Made by a program: the position numbers and the translations under genes. The notes under the pieces were generated by a model. The model was not told where the DNA came from and ran no database searches. It was given only the letters and a program-made list of their open reading frames with translations. A stretch of 64,000 nt of DNA from assembly GCA_930367215.1 (NCBI GenBank), contig OV884057.1:250196830-250260829 (forward strand), given 5' to 3'. The number at the start of each line of letters is the position of its first letter. The first letter of the stretch is position 1. Source of the stretch: Pollenia angustigena (taxonomy: Eukaryota > Arthropoda > Insecta > Diptera > Polleniidae). Shown piece after piece: positions 1-12,183 of the stretch.

Positions 1-1000
1 GTATATGTTTGTTGAACCAATCAACAAAACTACAAAATTACAATAATATACTTGTACAATGTACATACTAACAAAAATATTCTCAGGTATTGTATGGAGA
101 GGAGAATTAAACTGGGAGGAAAGAAGATGTTTTTCAAATTTACTACAACCAAAACTAAACTAAACTCAATTGCAGTCAACTAAAGTCGTTTCAATCTCTG
201 GAATCTTATTTACTAGAGGACTTACGATTCACATATGAAGTATGAGTACGACTGCAAAATTAAGTTGAACCCACCAAGTCATAGTTTCAATACAATCCAA
301 TCAACATTATTGCTTCTTTATTGTTGTTGTTGCTAATGGCTGGTAGTCTTTAGTAAAAAGAAAAAAGCACCGTGTGTTTGCAGTATTTTATGTATCTGCT
401 GCTTCTTCTATACGTATGTATTTGTTGATGCATAGTGGTTACAAAGTGGAACAAAATTTTAAAATTTTTTAATAACAGGTTTTAAAGGATCTTTATACAA
501 AAAACCATTGAAAAAAAAATTTTTTTTTCTATAACTTTTTTTATTAACAAAAGAGACTAAATGAAATATGAATACTACTTTTAACATTTAAATAAAATTT
601 ACTTATTAAATGTAACTAAATCTAGTGACAACACAATACCAAAAAAAAAAACAAGTAAGAGTGCAATATATAATAATTTTTACATATACATACATATTAA
701 CAACACTAAAAACTTCATTATAAATTAAATTTTAAAAGCGAAAAATATTTTTTTTAAATCGTTTTTGAACATAAAAATTTAAAAAAAAAATTGTTTTTGA
801 AAAACCAAAAAACAAGGGACTCACAGTTTCTAACCTTAAACAACCCCCTAGACAACTGAACCATAAAGGAACGTTGTTTCAATATCATTAAAATGAAATA
901 TGACACGTTCTATGGTTCACAACTCAACTCAACTGTTTTTGTTTTTGTTCACCGCAATATAGCAAACTTGTAAACCATAATACAAAAATTACAAATCAAA
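1..1000. other. AT-rich stretch without recognisable genes
   Basis: No coding signature or complete element was recognised. A short imperfect inverted repeat lies at about 858-917: TGAACCATA reads into GAACG on one side, and CGTTC into TATGGTTCA on the other. It could be a small foldback remnant. A/T runs are frequent. Confidence 0.5.
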
Positions 1001-1189
1001 TCAAATCAAATTTGATTTGTGAACCGTAATAGAGGCCCATATTCACCAAAACGGTTTGTACCATGTATGGGTGTTTGTTTGGTTTTTTTTTCTTTTAGTA
1101 TTTTTTTTTTTGAGTTTTTAAGTAGTAAATACAAAAAAAATTCCCAGTTTCTATTTGTTAAAATTATAGCCCAAAAATTCAAGTATTTA

Positions 1190-1436
1190 TACAATTTTTC
1201 ATGTTTTTTGTACGGGAGGTACCACGCCCACTTCTTCAATCCCGTCCCTCATTTTGTGAGACTGATAACCTAAATGACGGCCGGACAGACGGATGGACAT
1301 CGTTAAATCGACTTTGTTTCTCATAAGGACCCAGAATATATATACTTTATAGGGTCTAAGATCAATATAGTAGAAATAACAAACGGAATGACAAACTTAT
1401 ATATACCCTTTTCCACCTGTGGTGAAGGGTATAAAA
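1190..1436 (+). mobile_element. mini-me-like dispersed repeat, 3' part
   Basis: The segment runs through a GACGG/GACA microsatellite-like stretch (about 1276-1300), then the block CATCGTTAAATCGACTT, then GGACCCAGAATATATATACTTTATAGGGTCT. It ends in a hairpin where TATACCCTTTTCCAC faces GTGGTGAAGGGTATA (1402-1433). The same order of blocks recurs near 22.2 kb and 36.9 kb. A GTCY-type microsatellite next to a conserved core is the hallmark of the dipteran mini-me family. The family name is from memory and should be checked against a repeat library. Confidence 0.6.
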
Positions 1437-1925
1437 AATCCAAATACGTGTTTGATAGCAACAAAATGTTCAAAAACATTTTTGGAAACAGAAAACATTA
1501 TTAAAAATTTTATCAGAGTCTGAAAGTTTAATGGTGAAAAACTATAGACAAAATATTTCAAAAAAAAATCGCAATCGCAATGAAGTTAGCCGACTTCAAA
1601 TTGCAAAAGTATGGTCAAGGAAACTAGAATAACTTTAAGGAACAAGGGCAGATAGCAAGCAAAACGTACGAGTTTCAGAACACCATAAAATAAATCTGGC
1701 GTTTTGCGATTGTCAGCACATGGCCGATACATATAAGTAGTGTTTTTTAGGCACGATAGAACTAGAAATTTTAAAAAATAACAAAAAAAATTGTATTTGA
1801 ATCCAAAAAGGTTTTCATTCGAAAGATCAATACATGCCATTAAGATTTGGCATATGGTTACTGCATTGCTATAAGCTCCTTCTTTGAAGTAGCACTCCCC
1901 GATCTGCGCTAGCTAAAAAAAATGG

Positions 1926-2230
1926 GATGTTCTTTATGAAGCTCATTCCGGACGTCCAATTTTGGACCACTTTTTCGAGTATTGCTGGCGTATGTCGCGA
2001 ATAGCATGAAAAATGTTTGACTCCCAGGCATCAATTGTTGCTGGCTTAACAGCATAAACCAGTGACTCTACGTAGCACCAACAAAAATGATAGACTGTTG
2101 TCAAACCATAGAGGCCGATTGGCAAGTTTATTACTCGAAATCAACGTATCGCCAAATTTTGATTTCAACAAATCGATAGTTGTTTTCGCCGTTTGGTTCA
2201 TAGAGACACCCCTTTAAAACCACATCTCGC
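1926..2230 (-). pseudogene. Tc1/mariner transposase, C-terminal fragment
   Basis: On the minus strand, 1943-2125 translates to a segment with CYVESLVYAVKPATIDAWESNI followed by IRDIRQQYSKKW. This matches the usual C-terminal tail of Tc1/mariner transposases (a WGYVKS-VYADKPATIDALE-NI type block, then DIRPQ-LEKV--NW). No DD(D/E) catalytic aspartate can be assigned, no inverted terminal repeat was found, and the upstream frame (2130-2230) is disrupted. The piece belongs to a different mariner lineage from the copies at 9 kb, 26 kb and 61 kb, because its tail differs clearly. It is a decayed fragment with no expected activity. Confidence 0.7.
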
Positions 2231-3094
2231 CCGGATCTATGTCAGCAATATTTTTAAGCAAACAAATTTTTAATCATTGTGCGGTAAAAATCTTCATTGA
2301 TCGTAACGCGAGATCCGGCTTAAATAAAGTCTGTAGGGCCAGTTGTGGATTGGTCTCACTACATATGCAAACAATTTTATTCATCGCTGAACACAATTTT
2401 GCAATAAAATATCGATGATGGATTTTTAAAGTAAGTTTGAATAATTTAATAGCGTGGTTCAAGCGTAAATCTATTCATAATGATTCGTAAGAGAATACTA
2501 ATTATAAATGCTAAGTGAGTGCAGTATGACATGAGTAGGAAAGATTTACTTGAGCACCGATCGTGGTGGCCTACGCTCAAGGTTGTCTTACTAATTATCC
2601 GCCCCTTGTGTGAGAAAGCCAACATACACAGGAACTAAAGCAATCTAACGTCCGCTGCATTGTCAGCAGCGGCGTTTTAAAAACTGCAGTCAAAGTAGAA
2701 AAACTGCCATTTCTTCCACATCTTCAATTGTCATTGCTGCTTTTACTTATGATTCATTCGTTCATACATATATTCGCGTTGCCCTTTGTGGAGTCTTCAT
2801 TCTACATCCATTCTTCACACATGGTTCGGGCATGAGTTTTCATTAACACAACGTGTAAACGATCTATTTATTCGCTTTTAATTTTTACTCCGTATTCATT
2901 CTTTACCGATCATTATGCTCCTTTGTGCATCCACTCATTCCTTCTCCTCATCACCTTATTTATCCCCTTCTCCCATCATCTCATCATCAACACCCATTTA
3001 AACTGTCTCATTAAATTTTACTTTTGTATAAAAAGTATCTCTTTTTGTGTAAAAAGCTACTTTCTTTAAGACTTTCGCAAAACTACAATCTTCA
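2231..3094. other. less AT-rich stretch, unclassified
   Basis: Base composition is visibly more balanced from about 2500 to 3420 than in the flanks. This suggests an old inserted element rather than fly background. No transposase, reverse transcriptase or host protein motif was recognised in any frame. Confidence 0.35.
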
Positions 3095-3350
3095 TGACAG
3101 ACAGGAAAAATACTAACGGAGGCCTGAACCAATAGTCAGTCTGGTGGCTTCTTACCGGGGGCTACTGATTACCGTGGTACTAGAAGAATCTCTAATTAGC
3201 CGCGATCGCAAGAGCTTGTGAAGATCTTCTGTGAACTGTCAATTTAAAATTGTTGCCGAGTCCCAGGTATTGGTTATTGATTATTCCCCGAAAGATGAAA
3301 CACCAGAAGATGAGATATGCTTAAAATGATCTCTAAACCGCCGGGAGTTC
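3095..3350 (+). repeat. unclassified dispersed repeat, copy 1
   Basis: This segment matches the reverse complement of about 19845-20135. The shared blocks occur in the same order: TAACGGAGGCCT, AACCAATAGTCAGTC, CCG(T/C)GGTAC, then a CCCCG-AGA block and GAAATATACTTGAAATGRTC. Two copies in opposite orientation imply a mobile or duplicated element. I could not assign it to a class. Confidence 0.5.
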
Positions 3351-5439
3351 AATGGCAGTTCATTTGACAGCTAATACCATTTGTACACTTACATACAATT
3401 TAAAGGAACGCGTGGAAGATGTTGAAAATGTGAAACATGTTTTCACACTTGCATAACCTAACACCGTCTACACTATCAATTAAAAATGCCACAATTTCTA
3501 AAAAAAAAAAAAATACTTTTTTCTCTACAAAAGTGCCAAAATTTTAAAAGAAAACACCAAAATGTATTTGGAATTCATTTTTTTTAACAATATAAAAAAA
3601 AATTAAATAAAAACCAAAAACAACATGCTTTATTTTTTTCACATGAAAATCAAAAAATAAAGCAAATTGTCAAATCAGTTTTTTTATAAGCCGTGCACTT
3701 GCCAGTTTATTATCAAAGTAATTTTTGAGAATACAAAAAATTAACAAAAAAGACTCTGAAAAAACACATTTTTTCAGTGATGCCACAATAGTAATAGAAT
3801 TTATTGGCACTTTTCTAGTGATGACACAAAAATAATTGGGAACTGTAGAGAAATACATTGAGATAGGAACATCTTATGAGAAAATTTCAACATATTTGCA
3901 AATTAATAGTATATCGCACCCTAAATACTAAAGGGTCACAACTCAAAATTCTTAAATATTCAGGAGAGCCAAAACACTGTTTATGTACAAATGGTGCTAA
4001 TATTTTAAAAAAATCAGTTCCCTTATGAAAAAAAGTCCAATTTGAAGAAAGTTTTGCTATGCCTTTTTTCAATTTTGTAAGAAGGTAGAGATGTAAAATG
4101 AGAATTAATTTATGAAAAAAAGTAATTTTTGAAAGGGTGCGATATGTACGGTGTTAACAACTGTAAGTTTTACTGGGCTTAAATACAACACCCTTTATTA
4201 ACATTATGTTGCTGTAAAATGTTGACAGAGAAAAGTTTTTATAAGGAATTACTTTTTGTTTATAGCAGAAACATTTTTAAAAAATATTCAAAACTTTACA
4301 TTTATTTTCTTTTACTGGACCCACTGTTTATATGCTGTTAATGTTGATGAGATTCAATACTTTGGAGTAGTTTAATGTGGTGGCAAAAATAGTGATTACA
4401 TTTAATTTTTTGTATGTGTTTGGTTTATTTGCTGTAGTTGTTTATGTTGTTGCTTTTGTTTGCTTTATTTGATTTTTTCCACAGTTGTGCTTTTTTTGGG
4501 GACAAACGATTATAAACCATGGTAAGATAGTCTCAACGATCAGTTGGTAAAAGTATATCGTTGCGTACGGATTGTCAAGAGTTAAAAAAAAAACCGAAAA
4601 ACAACAAGTCAAGTTTTCTTTTCATATAATTTGAAATCAAACTTTAAAAAAAAAATAAAACGTACTAAAGCAAGTGTAAGTGTTACAAATTAATTAAAAA
4701 CTTTGCTTAAAAATTGTTAATGGAAATATAAAAAACAACTAAATAATGATTTTATAAAAAAAAAAATAATATTGGATTTCAACAAACCATCCTACAAAAA
4801 GGAAGTGTTAAAAGCATATTTGTGCATATTTTATAATAAATTTTTGGATTATTTTTTTTATATAGAATTAATTTAAAAAAAATTGGTAAGAACTTTGCGA
4901 AAGTGTTCACGTTTTAGTTTTTTTCACGTTTTTAATTTTGTTCATGATTTTTTTTTTTTGAATTTCAAATCAATTCTGTTAAGGAGCTCATTGGATTTAC
5001 GATTCGATTGTTTGTGTTAAAGTTACGCGATTTCTATTAGAAATAAAAAAAAAATTATTCTATTTTAACACAGTTCACAGTTTGGAAAGTTTTTATTTCA
5101 GCTCACAATAAGCAAAAAAAGTAAAATTTATTTTTGTTAAGTTAAATATCATGGTTTGCTAGCAACATGTTGCTAACAATATGATAATGATAGATATAAA
5201 AATTAAAATTTCTTTAAAAGAGGAACATGTTGCAAACAATTGAAAAAAAAATATTTTTAAAAAACAATTTTAATGTCAAGATGTTAGATGTAGAAGGAAA
5301 ATGTTCGAAAATTTGAAAATAAACAATATGTGAAATATTGAAAACAGAAAATAAAATCCAATAAAACAAATGTAAGAAAGTATAGCATGTTATACGCGAC
5401 CAAATTATATCCTACAATACATTATTTAAAAACAAAATT
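3351..5439. other. AT-rich stretch with a foldback-family block
   Basis: Positions about 3575-3740 (AAGCCGTGCACTTGCCAGTTTATTATC and neighbours) resemble the left part of the repeat at 60905-61092. The rest is AT-rich without recognisable genes. A perfect GCAACATGTTGC palindrome lies at 5162-5173, and a one-mismatch version (GGAACATGTTGC) follows at about 5223-5234. Confidence 0.45.
5162..5173. repeat. palindromic 12-mer GCAACATGTTGC
   Basis: A perfect inverted 12-mer; the symmetry extends to TAGCAACATGTTGCTA. It is one of seven perfect copies in the window (also at 7126, 15305, 26705, 46456, 46946 and 60604). Its function is unknown. Confidence 0.8.
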
Positions 5440-6055
5440 TCGAGAGGGTACCCTATTTGGGACTTATGGGTAATCATGGAACCGCCAGAACAAAATTATG
5501 GTATGAGGCCAAGATTCATGTAAAAGTTCTAAGCTTCAGTTTGTGCATATATTTTCATCTATAATAAATTCGTATGTCAATACCAACAGTTTAAAGAACG
5601 CAATGGCATTTAAAGCTATTTTTGGAAGTAGTATTCGTAAGGGACCGATTCCAAAAATTTTTGCAAAGATGATTTAAATGGCAATAAAATTAGTCTGAAC
5701 CAAATTTAACCTAATTACCGCCATCATAAGAAGATCTTTCGGCACAAAGACACTATTCCGGTAAGAAGCTTGTATGGCACGCATATGAAATAATAGACCG
5801 GCTCTGATCATTTTCAATAGGAAGAGTCCTTGTGACAATTAGAGCTTATGTACTAAATTTCATTAAATGATCTCCAAATCTGGGGCCTGTACTTTGCGCA
5901 CAAGATTTACATGGACTGACAGCCTGCCAACCGGACGGACGGATATCGTTAGATCGATTCAAAAAGTGATTTTAAGTCGATCGATGTACTAAGAGGGGGT
6001 AGGACCAATATTTTAAGGTGTTACAAACATCAGCATGATTAGCAAGCATATACCC
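5440..6055 (+). mobile_element. mini-me-like repeat, degenerate
   Basis: The phrases typical of this family appear in order: GGGACCGATTCC, a GGACGGACGGATATCGTTAGATCGATT block at about 5933, GTGTTACAAACATC, and the terminal ATATACCCTG near 6049-6058. The microsatellite is short and the terminal hairpin is lost, so this is an older copy than the one at 36 kb. Confidence 0.5.
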
Positions 6056-6058
6056 TGT

Positions 6059-6365
6059 CTTAAAAATTTTGTTAGTCGTGCTTAATTCCCAATTTTTATT
6101 CTTGATAAAAACACTGAAATCGATTGTTGAAGGGATTAGCTATTCCTATGCGCATTTCACTGGTTGCTTAGGCCAGATCGTCAGGCAACTTCATCCAAAG
6201 ATTTAAGAAAAACTTAAGATATTAAACAAACAAAACTGTTAAGCGAATAAGAATTATAAGCAACAACTTTACTTGTAACAATATCAGAGCTTTAATAAAA
6301 ACAACAACAATAAACAGTGAGTTAATCTCTTCTTATATTCCCCACTACAATTGGTTGGATTTTAT
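6059..6365 (-). mobile_element. foldback/MITE family with AAAGATTTTGTTA ends, copy 1
   Basis: One end reads TTTTGTTAGTCGTGCTTAATTCCCA. The other end contains CCCCACTACAATTGG. The interior matches the copies at 14650-14965 and 61093-61424 in the opposite orientation (shared core GATCGTCAGG-AACTTCATCC). At 61 kb both terminal repeats are intact; here only one is clear. Confidence 0.55.
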
Positions 6366-7690
6366 AAGCAGTTTTTTGCAATTTATCATTTTAAATAGTT
6401 TCGAGTTTCTTCTGTAAAATTTTTAAAATGTTAGATAACGTTATATAAACATGTTGCTCTTACATGTTGCATATTCTTTTTCTTTTTACAAAAATATTAT
6501 TTTCCATTGTTTTTCTATATTGTCAAATTTATTTATAGGTAATTAAAAAAAAGCAAATAGTTTTTTTTTAATATTTCGAAAGCAAAGTTTTCCATCTAAA
6601 ATGTTTCTGGCAACTTTTTCGTCTTTCCATTATTTTAATTTGTGAAAATATAACAAGTAATAGTAAAAATAGTAATGTGCTATTCATATTTCAATTTTCC
6701 ATTTTAAATGTTGACATGTTTTATTAGAAAGTAGTCTTATTTTTGTATCTAGTGTTGCTAGCAGCATTTTGCTAATAATTCTGTTTTTAACAAAGAATAT
6801 TAAGAAATCTTTAAGAGATAATAATGACCAAGACCGCATTAAGATCTATGCAATTAACGCCGAGTTTTTTTTTTTTCTTTTAAAGTAGTTTCTACGAAAC
6901 TCTTTTCACATTTACATATACATTTTTTTCAAGAATTTGTTCAACTTTTTCAACCCCGTTTTTTCCTTACACCTCTTGCTAACAAACAAAAAGTTGCATG
7001 CGAAAGTTGCGGCAAGTTGCGGCGTTAATTGCATAATGTAAATATGGTCCAAATGAACCACATAAACTTGTCTTTAAATTGTAAATATTTCACTTTTTTA
7101 CAACTTTAAGCAATTTCGATTGTCGGCAACATGTTGCAAGCAGTCGCATGTAGAAAATCCAATTTTTTTTTACCAAAACAATTATTCATGCGAATTATAT
7201 AAAAATTAAAAAAAATTTGGAAGTAAATATAAGACAATGTTATACATTTTGAAATAGATGAAATGTTGCAGATTATGCTAGTAAACATGTTTACTAAGTA
7301 CTTGAAAACATCGTTGTCAAAAACAATTAACTTAATTCACTACTATAAAAAAATAATTCTAGCGAAATTTTTATTTGATTATTAAAACAAATAATATTTA
7401 TTTAAGCAATATTTTATCAAAAAAAAAAAAAAATATTAAAAAATAAAATTTATTTTTCTGTTATATTGTGTTGTTTAATAGTTATTGTTCAATAACTATT
7501 CATTAATATTTCTAAACATTTTTCTTTTTTTTTCAAATAAAACATAACAAAGAGTGTATAATTGTGGTTATATGGAAGAGTAGCTTAAGTCGATATAAGG
7601 CAAAATAAAACTTCAACAAGACCGAGGGTACATCGGAACTGCAATAATCAACATAATTTTATATTCCATATTTGCACAGATATGTTTTAT
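6366..7690. other. AT-rich stretch without recognisable genes
   Basis: No coding signature was seen. It holds a second perfect GCAACATGTTGC (7126-7137) and two related half-palindromes near 6448-6470. Confidence 0.45.
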
Positions 7691-7697
7691 TGCCTAA

Positions 7698-8195
7698 AGC
7701 CTGGTACTCTGTTCAACATTTCACGTGAAATGCTGTCAAAACGCATATGAAAAAAACTTGTGCGGAATATCTATGAAATAATGTTGATGGAGTTGTACTC
7801 TGTTCATTTTGTGAAAAAGGTTCCGAAATGTTTCTGGCAACATTTTTTTACAACTGCGAAATAATGTAAGCAGCACTAATTTCACGTGGAATTTTAAGCA
7901 AAAGCAAAATAGTATGAACTGATTATTAAATATGTAATAAAAAATATAAAATAACACAACCGGGAACAGTTTTTTATCCATATTTACTTTCTTTTTTTAT
8001 AAAATTTTTTATTATTTTTAGTAAAATACATGTAAGGTTTGTTTACCACCGCCAAACATGTCATACTTTGCTGGAATAAAAACGAAAAATTGTACAAACT
8101 CGCATGATAGGTAACATTGATACATGCCAAAATTTTCGTGTGAAATAATTAATGTTGCTCAACATTTTTCATAAATTTGAACAGAGTACTAGGCT
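7698..8195. mobile_element. Tourist-like MITE, AGCCTGGTACTCTGTTCA family, copy A1
   Basis: The left end AGCCTGGTACTCTGTTCAA is mirrored at the right end (reverse complement AGCCTAGTACTCTGTTCAA). Both ends are flanked by TAA (7695-7697 and 8196-8198). Three-base TWA target duplications are typical of PIF/Harbinger-related MITEs. There is no transposase inside, and the 498-bp size suits a non-autonomous element. Further copies follow at 8439, 8766, 11482 and 12184. Confidence 0.75.
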
Positions 8196-8438
8196 TAAAC
8201 TAAGTACATAGTTCTTTTCATTTTAGATAAAAATGTATCTGAAATCTAAATATAAAAAAACAATTACATAATATAATTTTTATGGAGATTTTGCAATCGA
8301 AGCAAATAAACAGTTCTAACTAACTAACAACATATGCTCTGTTTAATTTTGTGAACAATGTTAAGCAACATTTATTATTTCATACGAACAATTTTACGTG
8401 TATCAATATCTCCTCTGCTGCGAGGTAAAATTGTTTAA

Positions 8439-8765
8439 AGACTGGTACTCTGTTTAACATTTCACGCGAATTGTTGTTAAAACTCATATGAAAAAACTTG
8501 TGCGGAATATCTATGAATTAATGTTGATAGAAATGTAACCTGTTCATTTTGTGAATAAGTTACGAAATGTTTATGGCAACATTTTTTTTTTTTTTTGGAA
8601 ACTGCAAAGTAATATAAGCATAAATGGAATTTCAGGAAAAGACAAAAAAGTCTTTGAAAAAATAATAACGTCAAATTGTGTAAACTCGCGAGATAGATTA
8701 CATTGTTGCATGTCAAATTTTACGTATGTTGCTCTACATTTTTCATAAATTTTAACAGAGTAATA
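8439..8765. mobile_element. MITE, AGCCTGGTACTCTGTTCA family, copy A2
   Basis: It starts AGACTGGTACTCTGTTTAAC after TAA (8436-8438) and ends TTAACAGAGTAATA, where the next copy begins. The interior is about two-thirds the length of copy A1 and clearly homologous (for example TGTGCGGAATATCTATGAA). The right end looks clipped by copy A3. Confidence 0.65.
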
Positions 8766-9063
8766 AGCCTAGTACTCTGTTCAGTATTTCTTGCGACATG
8801 TCGTCAGACTCAATATAAAAACATGTCAATGTTATACAAACGAAAAATGTCTATAGAGTTGTACTTTGTTTATACTGTGAAAAATATATGAAATGTTTCT
8901 AGTAACATTTTTGTTTTTCGTATTTTAAGCATTTTTTGTGGTTTTTATTTTTAATTTGCGTAGTGGCTGTTATAACAAGCGTTCCAAAAAGAAAAATGGA
9001 GAAATGTTTTAAAATTAATAATAAAATAATATATTTATTGCTATTTTACTTTGGGAAATTATA

Positions 9064-9952
9064 TCGGGTGATTTTTAAAGAGGTATAGGAAAGTTTAAAA
9101 AAAACACATAAAATTCAGAAAAATGCATGAAATCTTTATTTGAATCGATAGTACGGTCCACATAATTTAATGATTAAAGATTATTTCATGCAAATGTTGA
9201 CCGTGGCTGCGCCTCAAATGGTCCATCCACTTAGTCCAATTTTGGCATACTCTTTCCAACATTTCGGCCGGTATCTCATGAATAAATGCTTCAATGTTGT
9301 CTTCCAATGCGTCAATTGAAGCGGGCATGTGTGTATAGACATGAGCTTTAACTTAGCCCCATCGGTCCCGAACATGAAATAAAATGTTCACCGAGCTCGC
9401 CTCTCAATAAGTCCATTGTTAAGCGTGCTGTGTGGCATGTGGCACCGTGTTGTTGAAACCACATGTCATGCAAGTCAAGCTCTTGCATTTTGGGCAAAAA
9501 AAAGTTGGATATCATCTCACGGTAGCGCTCACCATTCACAGTTACGTTACGATTCGCATCATCTTTGAAGAAGTACAGTCCAATGATGCTACCAGCCCAT
9601 AAACCGCACCAAACTGTGACTTTTTTGGGATGCATTGGTAGCTCTTGCACTGCTTCTGGCTGATCTTCAATCCAAAATCGACAATTCTGCTTATTAACGT
9701 ACCCGAATAGCCGCTTCAGTGGGTCGATTAAGCTGACCATAAAATGGAAGAAGCGCGTGATTAACTTTCTTAACAGAGCACGCATTTTGATAATAAAATT
9801 CAATCATTTGCAAGCGTTGTTCGTTTGTAAGACGATTCATGGTTAAATTATAGACCAAACTAAAGATGTTTGACAGTGAAACAAAACACGAAACGTGCGT
9901 CAGCTGTTTAAACCAGTGTTGCCAAAGAGAAAAAAGCTTAAAAATCACCCGT
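9064..9952 (-). mobile_element. Tc1/mariner element, internally deleted, copy 1
   Basis: The inverted ends CGGGTGATTTTTAA are flanked by TA (9062-9063 and 9953-9954), the target duplication of Tc1/mariner elements. At 889 bp it is shorter than the roughly 1.3 kb expected for an intact member (family knowledge). It carries the broken transposase described separately and sits inside a MITE. Confidence 0.85.
9348..9839 (-). pseudogene. Tc1/mariner transposase pseudogene, copy 1
   Basis: Minus-strand frames give MNRLTNEQRLQMIEFYYQNA at the N-terminus (helix-turn-helix start), then KQNCRFWIEDQPEAVQELPM, VWCGLWAGSIIGLYFFKDD and FFLPKMQELDLHDMWFQQHG. The family normally has QQDGATCHTA at the last block, so the second catalytic aspartate is changed to histidine. 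A deletion near 9358 removes the segment bearing the third catalytic aspartate (CDLTPLDYF in the sister copy). A larger deletion joins PTEAAIR directly to VNKQNCRF, removing the middle of the protein including the first catalytic aspartate. Frames also shift near 9710. It cannot be active. Confidence 0.85.
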
Positions 9953-10165
9953 TAATAATGATGCACTTGTTTCACATTTTTTTATAAAAATTAAATAAAA
10001 TATGATTTTTCTTTAACTTCGCGAAACAATGTTGTATAGTTTTAGCTAATAAAAATGTTAAGTTTTGCAAAATCGTGAGATAGATGATATTGATACATGT
10101 CAAAATGTTCGTGTTAAATAATCAATGTTGCTCAACATTTTTCGCAAGTTTGCATAAAGTACTAA

Positions 10166-10426
10166 GTCTGTGTTCATACGGCTCTTGTCTGATTGACATG
10201 ATTGCTACTTTATAGGTGAGAGGGACGAGGGGAAAATAAACGAGTACACAGATGCATGTACTGTCTTTACGTTTTGCTTTTTCATTCGTTGTTTAATTTT
10301 GTTTGTTTTCAATATCAAAAAAGCACATGTCGTCAACATGACATGTATCATTTGAACGCCAATTCATGTTCAAAGAAGAAAAAAGAAGAATCTTGTCAAT
10401 AAAACATGAGCCGTATGAACTCAGAC
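10166..10426. mobile_element. Tourist-like MITE, GTCTGTGTTCATACGGCTC ends, copy B1
   Basis: Terminal repeats GTCTGTGTTCATACGGCTC and GAGCCGTATGAACTCAGAC are flanked by TAA on both sides (10163-10165 and 10427-10429). At 261 bp it has no coding capacity. A second copy in the opposite orientation lies at 28692-28965. The three-base TAA duplication supports a PIF/Harbinger origin. Confidence 0.8.
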
Positions 10427-10429
10427 TAA

Positions 10430-11480
10430 TATACATTGAATTAAATTTAAGCAGCATGTTGCTTAACACTATTCAAGCAATAATATTATGTATATTAATT
10501 CGTTAATATAATAATAAAACTTATTTTTAGAAACAATATTCTAGTGCAATATGTAAGAAGTAAATACAAACAACTCAAAAAAGTTTTTTTGTATACTGTA
10601 AACTAAAATAATCGGAAAACATTCCCAAGAAGAAATCGCAAGTTGTTGAACAACAACATTAGCAATAACCTGATGACAAAGTTTATGATAATGGTAATTG
10701 CTTTCAATATAAAACCAACAACAGCAATCCACCAAATATCCTCTGCCAGCAAATTCCGCAAATTACTACTCGCATACAATTTAATCTCACTTGCACTGAA
10801 AACAACATAATTGATCCTCGAAAAAAAAAACAAAATACGACTTTTACATAAAACAAAGGCGGGAAAGTCTGCACTTTTTTATTGCTGCGTATCTAGAGAA
10901 GAAAATGACAAAAAAACACATGATAAATTTCAATAAAAAGCGAAAATAATCGAAAGTATGCAAAGACTTTTACTTGACCATAAACATTTTAGCCAAGAAG
11001 AAAATAAAAGCGAGTTTCATGTTAAAAAAAAAGTTATCGCTTTTTTTAATAAACCACAATGACCGCCTGCTGTAAACAAACTTTTAGAGAAATGCTAAAG
11101 TTTTTTTTTTCTTGATTTACTTGTTGGAACCTGTTGAAAAGGTGTTTAAGAAATTAGCACCTCTTTAACGTGCTTAAAAAGAGACGAGGGGCGAAGACGA
11201 TAAAACAAAAATATACTACAAGTAATTTTAAACAAATGTTTGCAATGATAAACTTGAATGACGTGTAAACAGGTGATAAAAATAGTTTATGTGCAAAAAC
11301 GTATCTAGGGCAATTGGGTTGAAATGTACATACATATGTATATTAAAATACATGCCAAAGAATATATTCTAGATATATAGATATACTTATATACAAGACA
11401 TATCTCTATATTTATTGATTGATCAACAAGTTGCTAGCAGCATGTTCTTAGAAACATTTTCCAAGTAGTTATGCCTTATT
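10430..11480. other. AT-rich stretch without recognisable genes
   Basis: No motif or complete element was recognised. Short ORFs on the minus strand (10541-10833) show no family signature. Confidence 0.45.
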
Positions 11481-11481
11481 A

Positions 11482-12109
11482 GGCCTAGTACCCTGTTCGA
11501 ATTTGTGAAAAATGTTGAGCCACATTGATAAGTGCCGGTTCACACACGTCAGGTTTGACTCGTCAAGTCTTGAGCTTTTAGGAGAGAAGGGAAAAGAGAA
11601 TGCCATTTTTTTCCCTTCTCTCCTAAAAACTCAACACTTGACGAGTCAAACTTGACGTGTGTGAACCGGCAATATTTTTTCACGAAAATTTGGACATGAT
11701 TTATGTTACATATCTTGCGAGTTTCACAATTTGACGTATTTATTCCTTCAAAGTATGCGACATTGTTTTGCGTATGTAAACAAACCCCACATGTATTTTA
11801 CTAAAAATAATTTTTTTTATAAAAAATTTAATAAAAAGAAAGTAAATATGGATAAAAACTTGTTACCGGTTGTGTAATTTTATTTTTTTATTTCTTATTT
11901 AATATTAAGTTCATACTTTTTGGCTTTTGCTGAAAATTCTACGTGAAATAAGCTTACATTATTTCGCAGTTAAAAAAAAATCCTGCCAGAAACATTTCGG
12001 AACTTTTTCACAAAATGAACAGAGTACAACTCTATCAACATTATTTCATAGTTATTCCGCACCATTTTTTTCAGCATTTTACGTGAAATGTTGAAGAAAG
12101 TACAAGGCT
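11482..12109. mobile_element. MITE copy A4 containing a nested palindrome
   Basis: The left end GGCCTAGTACCCTGTTCGAA and the right end AAGTACAAGGCT are related to copy A1, with TTA on each side (11479-11481 and 12110-12112). The right half is homologous to A1 in reverse orientation. The palindromic element at 11533-11671 interrupts it. Confidence 0.65.
11533..11671. mobile_element. 139-bp near-perfect palindromic (foldback) element
   Basis: The first half starts TGCCGGTTCACACACGTCA and the second half ends in its complement. Pairing continues through GGTTTGACTCGTCAAGT and the GGAGAGAAGGGAAAA arm, with only a few mismatches and a short loop near 11605. As RNA it would form one long hairpin. 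It is inserted in MITE A4. A target duplication could not be fixed. Confidence 0.75.
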
Positions 12110-12183
12110 TTAAGCTTCGTACAGGCGGTGGTAAGATCTTACAATGCTGTAATTTTCATTGTCAGATGCATTAATTTTACACT

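Larger units (their letters stand above)
8766..10162. mobile_element. MITE copy A3, split by a mariner insertion
   Basis: The left end GCCTAGTACTCTGTTCAG is at 8767. The right part (TGTTGCTCAACATTTTTCGC, then AAAGTACTA) is near 10125-10164. The two halves are separated by the mariner copy at 9064-9952. The outer right end is overwritten by the MITE that begins at 10166. The nesting order is therefore A3 first, then the mariner and the 10166 MITE. Confidence 0.6.

Noticed and set aside
5162..5173. GCAACATGTTGC as a p53-type half-site
   Set aside because: The RRRCWWGYYY rule needs a purine where this palindrome has C and a pyrimidine where it has G at the outer positions.
8551..8891. Short plus-strand ORFs in the MITE cluster as genes
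   Set aside because: They lie within MITE copies A2 and A3 and change with each copy, so they are incidental.
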